Shown here in pieces: positions 27,325-36,629 of a stretch of 64,000 nt of DNA. Origin of the DNA: Actinomycetes bacterium (GTDB lineage Bacteria; Actinomycetota; Acidimicrobiia; Acidimicrobiales; Aldehydirespiratoraceae); the NCBI GenBank assembly GCA_024276495.1, contig JAJRXC010000035.1, positions 1-64,000 on the forward strand, read 5' to 3'. A model generated the notes under the pieces. It was not told where the DNA came from. It searched no databases and saw only the letters and a program-made list of their open reading frames with translations. Within the stretch, counting starts at the first letter, position 1. Each line of letters opens with the position of its first letter. Made by a program: the position numbers and the translations under genes.

Positions 27325-28764
27325 TCAGCGCGGTTCGGGGATCGTGATCGCGTCGAGGTCGATCTCCATCGGCATGTCGGTCGCCGGCATCGGTGCATCG
27401 GTGGCCGGGTCGCCGGGCATGTTCTCGAAGTTCAGATCGGGCGCCGGCACGTCCTTGTAGTCGACCGGCGTGAACGGCTCGAGGTTGAACTTCGCGATCA
27501 GGTCGACGAGCGACTGGAGCTCCGCGGTGTCGGCACCGCCGCAGGGCAGCACCGTTTCGGCGTCGATCGGGATGGATGCACCGAAGGTGTTGCCGCTGAA
27601 GCAGTTGCCCTGGGCGCCGGCGCTGATGTCGTCGAGGGCCACCATGATGTCGGCGTCGAGCCCCGACCCGGTGATGATGTTGTCGCGCACGATGTTGTCC
27701 ATCGCCAGATAGTCGGTCTCGCCGCCGAGGATCTCGGCGATCCAGTCGATGATGATGACCCCGGCCCGGTCGTTGTCGACGATCAGGTTGCGTTCCACGA
27801 TGTTGTCGGTGGTTCCCGCGAGGATCACGCCGGTGCCGAGGCCGGTCTGGAATCCCGTGTTGCGGCTCGGGACCATCCGGTTGTTGTTGTCGTGGATGTA
27901 GTTGCCGATGATCGTCGTGCCCGCGTTGGGCGCCAGTTCCTCGCCGTCCTGGCTGTTGGGAACGACGCCGATCATGTTGTCGTAGAACTCGGATGCGGCG
28001 ACCACGGTTCCGGTCGAGTTGGTGCCGGAGTAGCCGAGCTGGCTGTTGACGCCGACCACGTTGTAGAGCAGCGCGTTGCACGGATCGCACTGGCCGATGT
28101 AGTAGCTCGAGTCGTCGCTGGCCCCCGCGTAGGAGTTGTCGATCTGGCCGTTGATCGCGTTGAACGCGTAGATGCCGTAGACCCCGATGTTGTGCACCGT
28201 GACATAGGAGGCGCGGTATCCGTCGACGAAGATGTCGCTGCCGTAGTCGCCGGTCCAGAACAGGCCGTTGCCGGTGTAGTTGCGCACCGTGAGGTTCTCG
28301 ATCGCGACGCCGTCGGAGAACACGATGACGCCGTTCTCCATGTTCTCGCCGTGCTCCCCGTCGAGGATCACGGTGTTGCGTTCGACGCCACGGATCACGA
28401 TGTCGTCGGTTTGGACGACGACCGCCTCGTTGTAGACCCCGGCGTCGATCAGCACGAGGTCGCCCGGGTCGGCCGCGTCGACCGCGTCCTGGATCGACGG
28501 GTAGTCGGCCGGGACGCTGCGCACGGTGTAGCCCATGTCGTCCATCGGCTCGTCGTCGCCGAGTTCGTCGGCGATGTCCGGTGTGGTGTCGTTCGCGCCG
28601 TCATCGGCGTCCGCCGGTGTGTCGTCGGGGGCCGGGTCGGCCGTCTCGTCGGGTCCCGGGGAGGTGGCCCCCACGTCGTCGCCGGCGTCGTTGCCGCACG
28701 CCGCGGCGATCAGACCGAAGACGGCGAGGAGGGCGAGCACGTGAAACAGGGATCGACGCATCAT
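27325..28764 (-). CDS. Right-handed parallel beta-helix lipoprotein
   Basis: A 479-residue secreted lipoprotein (signal VFGLIAAACGN) with an acidic Asp/Pro/Thr spacer (residues 25-75) and then pectate-lyase-like coils from YPSIQDAVDAADPGDLVLIDAG. Repeated units such as GVAIENLTVRNYTGNG, TTIIGNYIHDNNN and DNIVERNLIVDNDRAGV mark a NosD/PbH1-type helix. Three late cysteines may form disulphides. It lies downstream of the cupredoxin on the same strand. NosD-like proteins assist copper-site maturation, so the cupredoxin neighbour is suggestive, but a surface polysaccharide-binding role is equally possible. Confidence 0.82.
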   Translation of the reverse strand: MMRRSLFHVLALLAVFGLIAAACGNDAGDDVGATSPGPDETADPAPDDTPADADDGANDTTPDIADELGDDEPMDDMGYTVRSVPADYPSIQDAVDAADPGDLVLIDAGVYNEAVVVQTDDIVIRGVERNTVILDGEHGENMENGVIVFSDGVAIENLTVRNYTGNGLFWTGDYGSDIFVDGYRASYVTVHNIGVYGIYAFNAINGQIDNSYAGASDDSSYYIGQCDPCNALLYNVVGVNSQLGYSGTNSTGTVVAASEFYDNMIGVVPNSQDGEELAPNAGTTIIGNYIHDNNNRMVPSRNTGFQTGLGTGVILAGTTDNIVERNLIVDNDRAGVIIIDWIAEILGGETDYLAMDNIVRDNIITGSGLDADIMVALDDISAGAQGNCFSGNTFGASIPIDAETVLPCGGADTAELQSLVDLIAKFNLEPFTPVDYKDVPAPDLNFENMPGDPATDAPMPATDMPMEIDLDAITIPEPR

Positions 28765-28778
28765 GGGCGCCGATGGTA
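28765..28778 (-). promoter_or_regulatory. Start-proximal -10 element of the beta-helix gene
   Basis: TACCAT (28778 to 28773, minus strand) lies 8 bases before the ATG. Confidence 0.4.
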
Positions 28779-28815
28779 GGGCGGTATCGCCACCGGGACC
28801 GATTCGGCCACCCGA

Positions 28816-29379
28816 TCAGTCGTCGCCCACGACGATGTAGCCGGTCTGGCCGCGGGTCGTCGTCCCGTGGATCGAGCAGTAGTAGGGATAGTTCCCCGGC
28901 ACCGAGAGGACCAGGGCCTGAGGAGCGTCGAGCAGGTCGGACTGGTCGATCACCGGGAAGGCGCCCTCGGCGGCCGGCACGACATTGTGCGGGTTGGCAC
29001 CGCGGTTGACGAACACGATCTCGGTGCACGGATCGACGCGAATCCAGCGGGGGTCGAACACGTTGTCGCGGATCTCGATCTCGACGCGGGCCTGGCCCCG
29101 CAGATCCACGATCTTGTCGTCGGGTCGGGCGATGTCGTCGAAGGGAGTCGGGGGGAACACGGCCGGGTCGGGGAGCGGGTCGCCGAGACAGTCCGGTTCG
29201 ACCTCGGTGCCGACGTTGCCGGGGTCGTCGGGCGTGTCGTCGGCCGGGAGGGTCGTGACGTCGACCGGCACCTTCTGGGTGACCGTGCCGGTCACGAGCG
29301 GGTCGTCGGGTGCGCAGCCGAGCAACGACAGGGCCAGGGCCGCGCTCGCGAAGATCTGGAGGACGGATCCGGGAGACAT
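28816..29379 (-). CDS. Cupredoxin-domain lipoprotein
   Basis: A 187-residue exported blue-copper-type protein. The signal ends SLLGC (lipobox), a low-complexity spacer follows, and the plastocyanin-like domain begins near residue 90 (VEIEIRDNVFDPRWIRV). Copper ligands visible are His in NPHNVVP, Cys168 and His171 in YYCSIHG. The site where CxxHGxxxxGM relatives carry an axial methionine is Gln178 here. The gene has its own close -10-like element and precedes the beta-helix gene. The diheme protein across the convergent stop may be a redox partner; that is inference. Confidence 0.84.
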   Translation of the reverse strand: MSPGSVLQIFASAALALSLLGCAPDDPLVTGTVTQKVPVDVTTLPADDTPDDPGNVGTEVEPDCLGDPLPDPAVFPPTPFDDIARPDDKIVDLRGQARVEIEIRDNVFDPRWIRVDPCTEIVFVNRGANPHNVVPAAEGAFPVIDQSDLLDAPQALVLSVPGNYPYYCSIHGTTTRGQTGYIVVGDD

Positions 29380-29392
29380 CGCGCCAACCCTA
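29380..29392 (-). promoter_or_regulatory. Start-proximal -10 element of the cupredoxin gene
   Basis: TAGGGT (29392 to 29387, minus strand) lies 7 bases before the ATG. Confidence 0.45.
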
Positions 29393-29400
29393 GGCAGCGG

Positions 29401-30231
29401 TCAGCGGGTGATGGCGAGCTGGCGCGACTGGGCCAGCAGCGTGCCGTCGACCCCCCACATGTGGCAGTCCTCCTCGGCGAATCCGTCGGCGACGTGACGG
29501 GTGGTGCACTCGGCGTAGACCCGGTCGTCGGCGGGCGGATCGACGAGTGGGAGCGTCGCCCGGATGTGCACGGTCAAGTCGACGGTCGGCATCGCGGTCG
29601 GCGTCGTCATCTTCGGGAACCCGGCCGGAGGAATCGCATCGCTGATGGCGACGAGCTCGATCGCGTCGAGGGGGCGGGGCGTCGCGGCTCGAATCCACTG
29701 GGCCACCCGGGGCGACCCCGCGCCACTGAAGAACGGGGCGTCGACGATCGGGTGACCGGTCCAGTTCCGAGCGACCGGCGGGATGTCACGGGCGGGGCCG
29801 CTTCCCTCGGGGTCGACCCCCGTCTCGTGCGCGTGGGCCGACATCGGCAGCCGCCACTCCTCGGTGGTCGTCCAGGGCACCGAGAAGGCGGCGAGCGACG
29901 AACAGACCACTCGGTCGCCCTGGCGCATGATCGCCTGAAGGCTGCTGAGTGAACGGCCGCGGCGCAAGACCTCGACGTCGACCACGACCTCGTCGAAGTG
30001 CGGACGGGCGAGGAAGTGCACGGTCAGTGATCGGAGGCCGCGGGCCGGATCGTCGACGGTCTCGGCCATCGCCCGGGCGATGATCGCCGCGAGATAGCCA
30101 CCGTTGGGGCCCGACACGATGTTCCAACGATCGAGCAGGACCGATGAGAAGCGCCGCTCGTCGAGCCGGGTGACCGCGGTGTCGGCATCGAAATCCGTGG
30201 TCGTCGGCTCGGCCCGGCTCGGCTCAGCCAT
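29401..30231 (-). CDS. Acyl-CoA thioesterase-like double hot-dog protein
   Basis: A 276-residue protein matching the TesB-like/thioesterase-superfamily double hot-dog layout: GPNGGYLAAIIARAM and LTVHFLARPHFDEVVVDVEVLRRGRSLSSLQAIMRQ in the first half, then AIPPAGFPKMTTPTAMPTVDLTVHIR and DGFAEEDCHMWGVDGTLLAQSRQLA in the second. The family hydrolyses acyl-CoA esters; chain length unknown. ATG 30231 is chosen because homology begins soon after; an upstream extension would run into the PopT gene. It overlaps that gene's end by eight bases and is probably co-transcribed with it. Confidence 0.8.
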   Translation of the reverse strand: MAEPSRAEPTTTDFDADTAVTRLDERRFSSVLLDRWNIVSGPNGGYLAAIIARAMAETVDDPARGLRSLTVHFLARPHFDEVVVDVEVLRRGRSLSSLQAIMRQGDRVVCSSLAAFSVPWTTTEEWRLPMSAHAHETGVDPEGSGPARDIPPVARNWTGHPIVDAPFFSGAGSPRVAQWIRAATPRPLDAIELVAISDAIPPAGFPKMTTPTAMPTVDLTVHIRATLPLVDPPADDRVYAECTTRHVADGFAEEDCHMWGVDGTLLAQSRQLAITR

Positions 30232-31144
30232 CGGCGTGATGGGTGTAGCGGGCGCCGATCCGGGCGATGACGAGCACGATGACCACGGCCCCCACGGCGA
30301 ACGCGGTCGGCGTGAACCACTCGTCGCCCGCCGGCCAGTCGACGCCGGTTCCGTCGATGACCTCGCTCTGGTCCTTCGCGATGACGCCGACCCCGTTGGG
30401 CCAGGGCCACAGCACACGAAGCGATCCGACCATGAGGCCGATCAACCCGGCCATGACCAGGTTGAAGGCCTGATCCATGATCCACCCGAGCACCGAGGAG
30501 AACAGGGCGAGGCCGACCACGATCCCGAGCAGGAGCAGGAGCACGTTGCCGATCTCGCGGTCGTTGATCGTCTGGATCACCGCGGCGTACATGCCGATCA
30601 TCAACAAGATGAACGAACCGGAGATGCCGGGAAGGATCATGGCGCAGATGGCCAGGGCGCCGGCGCCGAAGAACGCGACCGGAGACGGATCCGAGACCGG
30701 GCCCGACTGGAAGCCGAGAAGGACGAACACGGCGACCGAGACGACCGCCATGAGCGCATACACGAACGCGCCGCGCTCGGTGAGAAGCCCGAGCGCGATC
30801 AGTGCCGACGCGGTGACCAGACCGAAGAAGAGCCCGGCCATGTTCTCCGGGTTGTCCCGGAGCTGGGTTTCGATCACCGATGCCAACGCGCCGACCGCGA
30901 GCAGGATTCCAAGCCCCAGGGGCACGAGGAACAAGAAGTCGAGGGCGGTGACCCTGGACCAGAATCCCTTGAGGTCTCCCTTGGCGAGCGTGCCGAGGGC
31001 CCGGGCCGCGTCGCGGATCGCGTCGATCAGGTGCTGGTAGATGCCCAGCACGAGCGCGATCGTGCCGCCGGAGACGCCCGGAACGACATCGGCGGCCCCC
31101 ATCAGGAAACCTCGGACGACTTGGGCTGCTGCCTTTGGGATCAC
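30224..31144 (-). CDS. DUF368 polyprenyl-phosphate transporter (PopT-like)
   Basis: A 306-residue integral membrane protein with about eight helices. The family signature appears twice as an internal pseudo-repeat: RGFLMGAADVVPGVSGGTIALVLG near the N-terminus and LAICAMILPGISGSFILLMIG in the middle. DUF368 proteins have been identified as undecaprenyl-phosphate translocases that return the lipid carrier to the inner leaflet. GTG 31144 is chosen over more upstream starts because a -10-like hexamer is placed 8 bases before it and the longer version would be translated across the divergent promoter. Confidence 0.88.
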   Translation of the reverse strand: MIPKAAAQVVRGFLMGAADVVPGVSGGTIALVLGIYQHLIDAIRDAARALGTLAKGDLKGFWSRVTALDFLFLVPLGLGILLAVGALASVIETQLRDNPENMAGLFFGLVTASALIALGLLTERGAFVYALMAVVSVAVFVLLGFQSGPVSDPSPVAFFGAGALAICAMILPGISGSFILLMIGMYAAVIQTINDREIGNVLLLLLGIVVGLALFSSVLGWIMDQAFNLVMAGLIGLMVGSLRVLWPWPNGVGVIAKDQSEVIDGTGVDWPAGDEWFTPTAFAVGAVVIVLVIARIGARYTHHADG

Positions 31145-31170
31145 GGGGTGTGAGGGTACCGTCAGGCTCC
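31145..31170. promoter_or_regulatory. Symmetric bidirectional leaderless promoter
   Basis: Only 26 bases separate two divergent starts. Plus-strand TACCGT (31157-31162) lies 8 bases before ATG 31171; minus-strand TACCCT (31158 to 31153) lies 8 bases before GTG 31144. The two elements overlap on the palindrome GGTACC. Confidence 0.55.
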
Positions 31171-32052
31171 ATGCGCGACGCGGCAACCGACGCGGCACGC
31201 GGCGTGGCCGTTCCCGTGGGCGAGCTGTCGTTGTGGGCCGACCTGCAGGGTCCCGACGACGGCGACGTGGTCGTCCTGGTCGCCGGCGCCGACAGTCCGG
31301 GCTTTCGATGGACGCCGGCCCTCGTCGACCGCCTGTTGGCCGAGGGCCATCGGGTCCTGCGCTTCGATCATCGCGACTGTGGGCGATCCACCCGGTTCGG
31401 CGCCGACGACCCGTATCTCCTCGACGACCTGGCCGACGACCTCCTCGGTCTCCTCGACCACTTCGGCATCTCGGCGTCGCATCTGATCGGGCGCTCGATG
31501 GGGGCGATGGTCGGTCAGGTCGTCGCGCTCCGCGCGCCCGAGCGGGTCCGGTCGTTGACGATGTTCGGCTCGTCGCCCGCCCCGGGCGACGAGCGGCTCG
31601 GTGGACCCGACGAGGCGTTCGTCGAGAAGATGACGGCCCGCCTGTTCGCCGGCGCGCCGACCGACCCCGGGGCGCAGATCGACTGGCTGGTCGAGCTCGA
31701 CGAACTGCTCCACGGCCCGCTCTATCCGTTCGATCGCGAACGGCAACGGGCCCTCGCCGCGGCGGAGATCGCGACGGGCTGGGCGGTCGAGACCGGCCAC
31801 GGCGTGGCCGTTCACGCCAGTCCGGCGCGGCTCGACCGGCTGGCCGAGATCACCGCGCCGACCCTCGTGGTCCACGGAAGCGCCGATCCGGTGTTCCCCG
31901 TCGCCCATGGTCGGGCGCTGGCGACCGGGATCGACGGGGCGGTCCTCGTCGAGGTCGAAGGCCTCGGCCACGAGGTCCCCGATGAGCTGATCGAGGAGCT
32001 CTGGCTGGTCCTGGAGCTTCATCTGCGCGCCGCGGGATCATGGACCGACTGA
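31171..32052 (+). CDS. Alpha/beta hydrolase
   Basis: A 293-residue soluble hydrolase with an intact triad: nucleophile Ser in GRSMGAM (near residue 110), Asp in HGSADPVFP and His in GLGHEVP. The oxyanion region is VVLVAGADSPGFRW, followed by RFDHRDCGRSTRF. Relatives include aclacinomycin-methylesterase-like and haloperoxidase-like enzymes; the substrate cannot be assigned. The start is fixed by the close -10-like element. The stop overlaps the following membrane-protein gene by 13 bases. Confidence 0.85.
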   Translation: MRDAATDAARGVAVPVGELSLWADLQGPDDGDVVVLVAGADSPGFRWTPALVDRLLAEGHRVLRFDHRDCGRSTRFGADDPYLLDDLADDLLGLLDHFGISASHLIGRSMGAMVGQVVALRAPERVRSLTMFGSSPAPGDERLGGPDEAFVEKMTARLFAGAPTDPGAQIDWLVELDELLHGPLYPFDRERQRALAAAEIATGWAVETGHGVAVHASPARLDRLAEITAPTLVVHGSADPVFPVAHGRALATGIDGAVLVEVEGLGHEVPDELIEELWLVLELHLRAAGSWTD

Positions 32053-32564
32053 GGGCGTGGTTCCCCGACCTGCGGGCGCTGTTCGTGGTCGTGCCGCTGT
32101 CGGTCTACTCGGTCGGCGAGCCCGGACTGCTGCCCCTCACCTTTGGGCTTTTCGTGGCCTGGCTCGTGTTGTTCGTGCGGTGGTGGAAGCGGGCCGAAGC
32201 CCCCCGGCTTCGATCCGAACCGGCGTTGCTCATGTTGGCGGTCGTGGTCGGGTTCGGCAGCTTGATCTTCGCGGCGACGCCGTCGCTCGCGTTCCGTGCG
32301 AGCCGGGGGGCGATGCAGGCCGAGGCGGAAGCGATCCTGGCCGGAGAGTCCGCGGCCACCCAGGGTGCCCAGTTCGTGGGGGCGGTGCCGGTGTGGTCCA
32401 TCGACATCTCCTGTGGCGGCGCGGTGTTCTTCCGGACCTCGGGTTTCGGCTTCTTCTCGCAGGGTTACGCCTTCTCGGGCGCCGACGCGCGGCCGGAGGC
32501 GTCGAACTGCTCCTTCCTGACGATCGGCGACGGCTGGTACTGGACGACTCGCAACACCGGCTGA
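32040..32564 (+). CDS. Two-helix membrane protein, unknown function
   Basis: A 174-residue protein with two hydrophobic segments (residues about 13-46, probably one long or two short helices, and 62-80) and a C-terminal domain likely outside, with two cysteines (DISCGGAVF and SNCSFL) that could form a disulphide. Aromatic-rich tail (GDGWYWTTRN). It overlaps the hydrolase gene and is translated in a different frame. Not recognised. Confidence 0.6.
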   Translation: MDRLRAWFPDLRALFVVVPLSVYSVGEPGLLPLTFGLFVAWLVLFVRWWKRAEAPRLRSEPALLMLAVVVGFGSLIFAATPSLAFRASRGAMQAEAEAILAGESAATQGAQFVGAVPVWSIDISCGGAVFFRTSGFGFFSQGYAFSGADARPEASNCSFLTIGDGWYWTTRNTG

Positions 32565-32587
32565 GCGCGATCGGGCGGCGCAACGCA

Positions 32588-32619
32588 GACGAGGCGCCCC
32601 GGGGCGGGGACGCCTCGTC
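32588..32619. terminator. 9-bp stem hairpin downstream of the membrane-protein gene
   Basis: GACGAGGCG (32588-32596) pairs with CGCCTCGTC (32611-32619), with CCCC/GGGG able to extend inside the loop. It sits 24 bases after the stop. No U tract on either strand. Confidence 0.45.
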
Positions 32620-32892
32620 CGAAAAGGAGGTCCTCGCCACACCGCCGTGGTCGTGAGATCTTCTCTCTCGGGCGCTTCTCCGGGTGCCCTCGGTGGAGCA
32701 CATCGGGTGCGAGAAGCTCGTGGGAGTGATTCCGGCCTCTGACGGTGCGGGTTCGTGTGGCGTGTCCGGAGCACGGATTCCGTTGGCCGGATCGAGCCGT
32801 GCGGGTCGTCGCCGTCCTCCTTTCGGTCACCGGTTCAGGCGGCGTGTCGAGGCGAGTGCATCGAGCGGGTGACACCGCACAGAACCACTGGA

Positions 32893-32908
32893 TGTGACGT
32901 ACTTCACA
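32893..32908. promoter_or_regulatory. Perfect TGTGA-N6-TCACA palindrome (CRP/GlxR-type operator)
   Basis: Positions 32893-32897 TGTGA and 32904-32908 TCACA, with central TA in register with the actinobacterial GlxR/CRP consensus TGTGANNTANNTCACA. It lies 80 bases beyond the sdhB stop rather than upstream of a recognised gene. Confidence 0.55.
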
Positions 32909-32987
32909 ATCGCGCCGGGGGCAGGTCGCGTCAAGGGCGACCTCCCTGCGTGACCGCGACCCGTGGATGCCCGAGACGCCGGGCGGA

Positions 32988-33757
32988 TCAGCGTTGAGAG
33001 GCGAGGCTCCGGTTCTTGACCTTCGCCTTGACGTAGTCGCGGTTCATGAACGCGATGAAATCGAGCGAGATCTCCTTCGGGCAGGCCTCGTGACACTCTC
33101 CATGGTTGGTGCAGGTGCCGAAGTAGTCCTCCATCGTCTCGACCATGTTCTCGGTGCGCCGCCACCGCTCGGGCTGGCCTTGGGGCAACAGGTTGAGGTG
33201 CGCGAGCTTGGCCGACGTGAACAACTGAGCGGCCGAGTTCGGGCAGGCCGCCACGCAGGCCCCGCAGCCGATGCAGGCGGCCGCGTCCATCGCGAGATCG
33301 GCGACCTCCTTCGGCACCGGGATCTCGTTGGCATCGGGCGCCGTGCCCGTCGGAGCGGAGATGTAGCCACCCGCCTCCACGATCCGGTCGAAGGCGCGAC
33401 GGTCGACCATCAGATCCTTCAACACCGGGAAGGACTGCGCCTTCCACGGCTCGATGACGATCTCGTCGCCGTCGTCGAACTTACGCATGTGGAGCTGACA
33501 GACCGCGGTCGCCTTCTCCGGGCCGTGGGCCTGACCGTTGATCATCACGCCGCAGGTGCCGCAGATGCCTTCACGACAATCGTGGCCGAACGTGACGGGC
33601 TCGATGTCGTCGGCGATCAGGCGCTCGTTGACCACGTCGAGCATCTCGAGGAACGACGCGTCCTCGGGAATGCCGTCGGCGTCGATGTCGAGGAACGCCC
33701 CCTGCGAATGGGGCCCGTCCTGGCGCCAGATCCGCAGCTTCAGGTTCAGCATCTTGG

Positions 33758-33761
<4 letters not shown>
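32988..33761 (-). CDS. sdhB: Succinate dehydrogenase/fumarate reductase iron-sulfur subunit
   Basis: Electron-transfer subunit of complex II, 257 residues. The [2Fe-2S] cysteines are in [16 protein letters not shown] followed by CQLHM. The C-terminal [4Fe-4S]/[3Fe-4S] motifs are [13 protein letters not shown] and [16 protein letters not shown] 33761 is preferred to ATG 33752 because it overlaps the sdhA stop (GTGA) and has GAGGAG at a proper distance, whereas the ATG would be 16 bases away from it. Last gene of sdhCAB. Confidence 0.93.
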
Positions 33762-35680
<1,919 letters not shown>

Positions 35681-35681
35681 C

Positions 35682-36515
35682 TCACTCGCCTCCTTCGTTC
35701 GGGCTCGCGGCACGTTCGGTGTCGACCGTGCCCTGATCGATGATCAGGCCGCTCTCGTCGCGTCGGTTGTCCTCGTCGATCAGGCCGGTTTGCACGGCGA
35801 TCGGAAAGCTCAGGTTCCCGACGAGGATCAGCCCGGCGAGACCGCCGGCGAGACCGCGACGAAGGCCGTTGTACGCGGGGTTGTTGATGCCGAGGCTCTG
35901 GAACATCGACCACGCGCCGTGGAAGATGTGCACGGCGAGGGCGACGTTGGCGACGATGTAGATGACGGCGACGGGCAGGCTGCTCATCGACTGGCTGACG
36001 TTGTGGTAGACGTCGCCGCGGATGTAGTCGCTGCCGAGCCACCAGCCCCAGGTGAGGTCGGCGAGGTGGAACAGCAGGTAGAGCAGGACGATCGGTCCGG
36101 TCCAGCGCATGGTGCGGCTGGCGAAGTTCGCCGCGATGTAGTTGCGCGACCCGGCATAGGAGCTGTCGGCCCGGTGGCTCATCCGCGACAGCGACCAGGC
36201 GCTGTGGATGTGCAGGGCGAACATCGCGGTGAGGCCGACCCGCAGCAGCCACAGCACCAGCGTGCGGGGGGCGAGATCCCCACCGAGATCGCGCAGCGCC
36301 TCGCCGTACTCGTTGACCTGGGCCGGACCCTCGTAGAGGTGCAGGTTGCCGATCATGTGGGCGACGACGAAGCCGAGAAGACCGATTCCCGTCAGCGCCA
36401 TCGCGTATTTCTTGCCGACGGCGGTCTGATAGATGTTGAGCGGCCACGGGAGTGGCGCCGGGCGCCGGCGGACCGGCTCGACGTCGTGTCCCGGCGGCAT
36501 GGTTGCGTGTGCCAT
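35682..36515 (-). CDS. sdhC: Succinate dehydrogenase cytochrome b558 subunit
   Basis: A 277-residue membrane anchor with five helices that binds two hemes b and links complex II to the quinone pool. Candidate heme histidines lie in [38 protein letters not shown] and [13 protein letters not shown]. The C-terminal tail ([15 protein letters not shown]) is charged and cytoplasmic. The ATG is preceded by a purine-rich AGAAGG. The 114-base gap upstream must hold the operon promoter, but no clear -10 is visible. Confidence 0.92.
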   Translation of the reverse strand: MAHATMPPGHDVEPVRRRPAPLPWPLNIYQTAVGKKYAMALTGIGLLGFVVAHMIGNLHLYEGPAQVNEYGEALRDLGGDLAPRTLVLWLLRVGLTAMFALHIHSAWSLSRMSHRADSSYAGSRNYIAANFASRTMRWTGPIVLLYLLFHLADLTWGWWLGSDYIRGDVYHNVSQSMSSLPVAVIYIVANVALAVHIFHGAWSMFQSLGINNPAYNGLRRGLAGGLAGLILVGNLSFPIAVQTGLIDEDNRRDESGLIIDQGTVDTERAASPNEGGE

Positions 36516-36629
36516 GAACCGTGCACCTTCTTCTCATTCGAGTACCCCGGGCACGGTACTTGCCAGGCGGAGCTCCGGCCCACTCAGAGTCGATTCGGCG
36601 CCGACGGGCGCGTCTCGATGATGGCCGGC

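Larger units (their letters stand above)
32565..32987. other. 423-base gene-free convergent region
   Basis: This is the longest non-coding stretch in the window. It contains a hairpin near its left end and a consensus CRP/GlxR-type palindrome near its right end. No credible protein frame is present; short frames are arginine-rich and lack ribosome sites. No tRNA, tmRNA, RNase P or SRP RNA core motif was found by eye. Confidence 0.6.

Noticed and set aside
32465-32875. 136-codon minus-strand frame to the left of the CRP-type site
   Set aside because: It runs antisense into the membrane-protein gene and is Arg/Pro/Thr-rich without motifs. An RNA, if anything, is more plausible.
32565-32987. 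RNase P RNA, tmRNA or SRP RNA in the empty region
   Set aside because: Core motifs of these RNAs (GAGGAAAGTCC, a tRNA-like 3' end, GGAAGGAAGCAGC-type) were looked for on both strands and not found.
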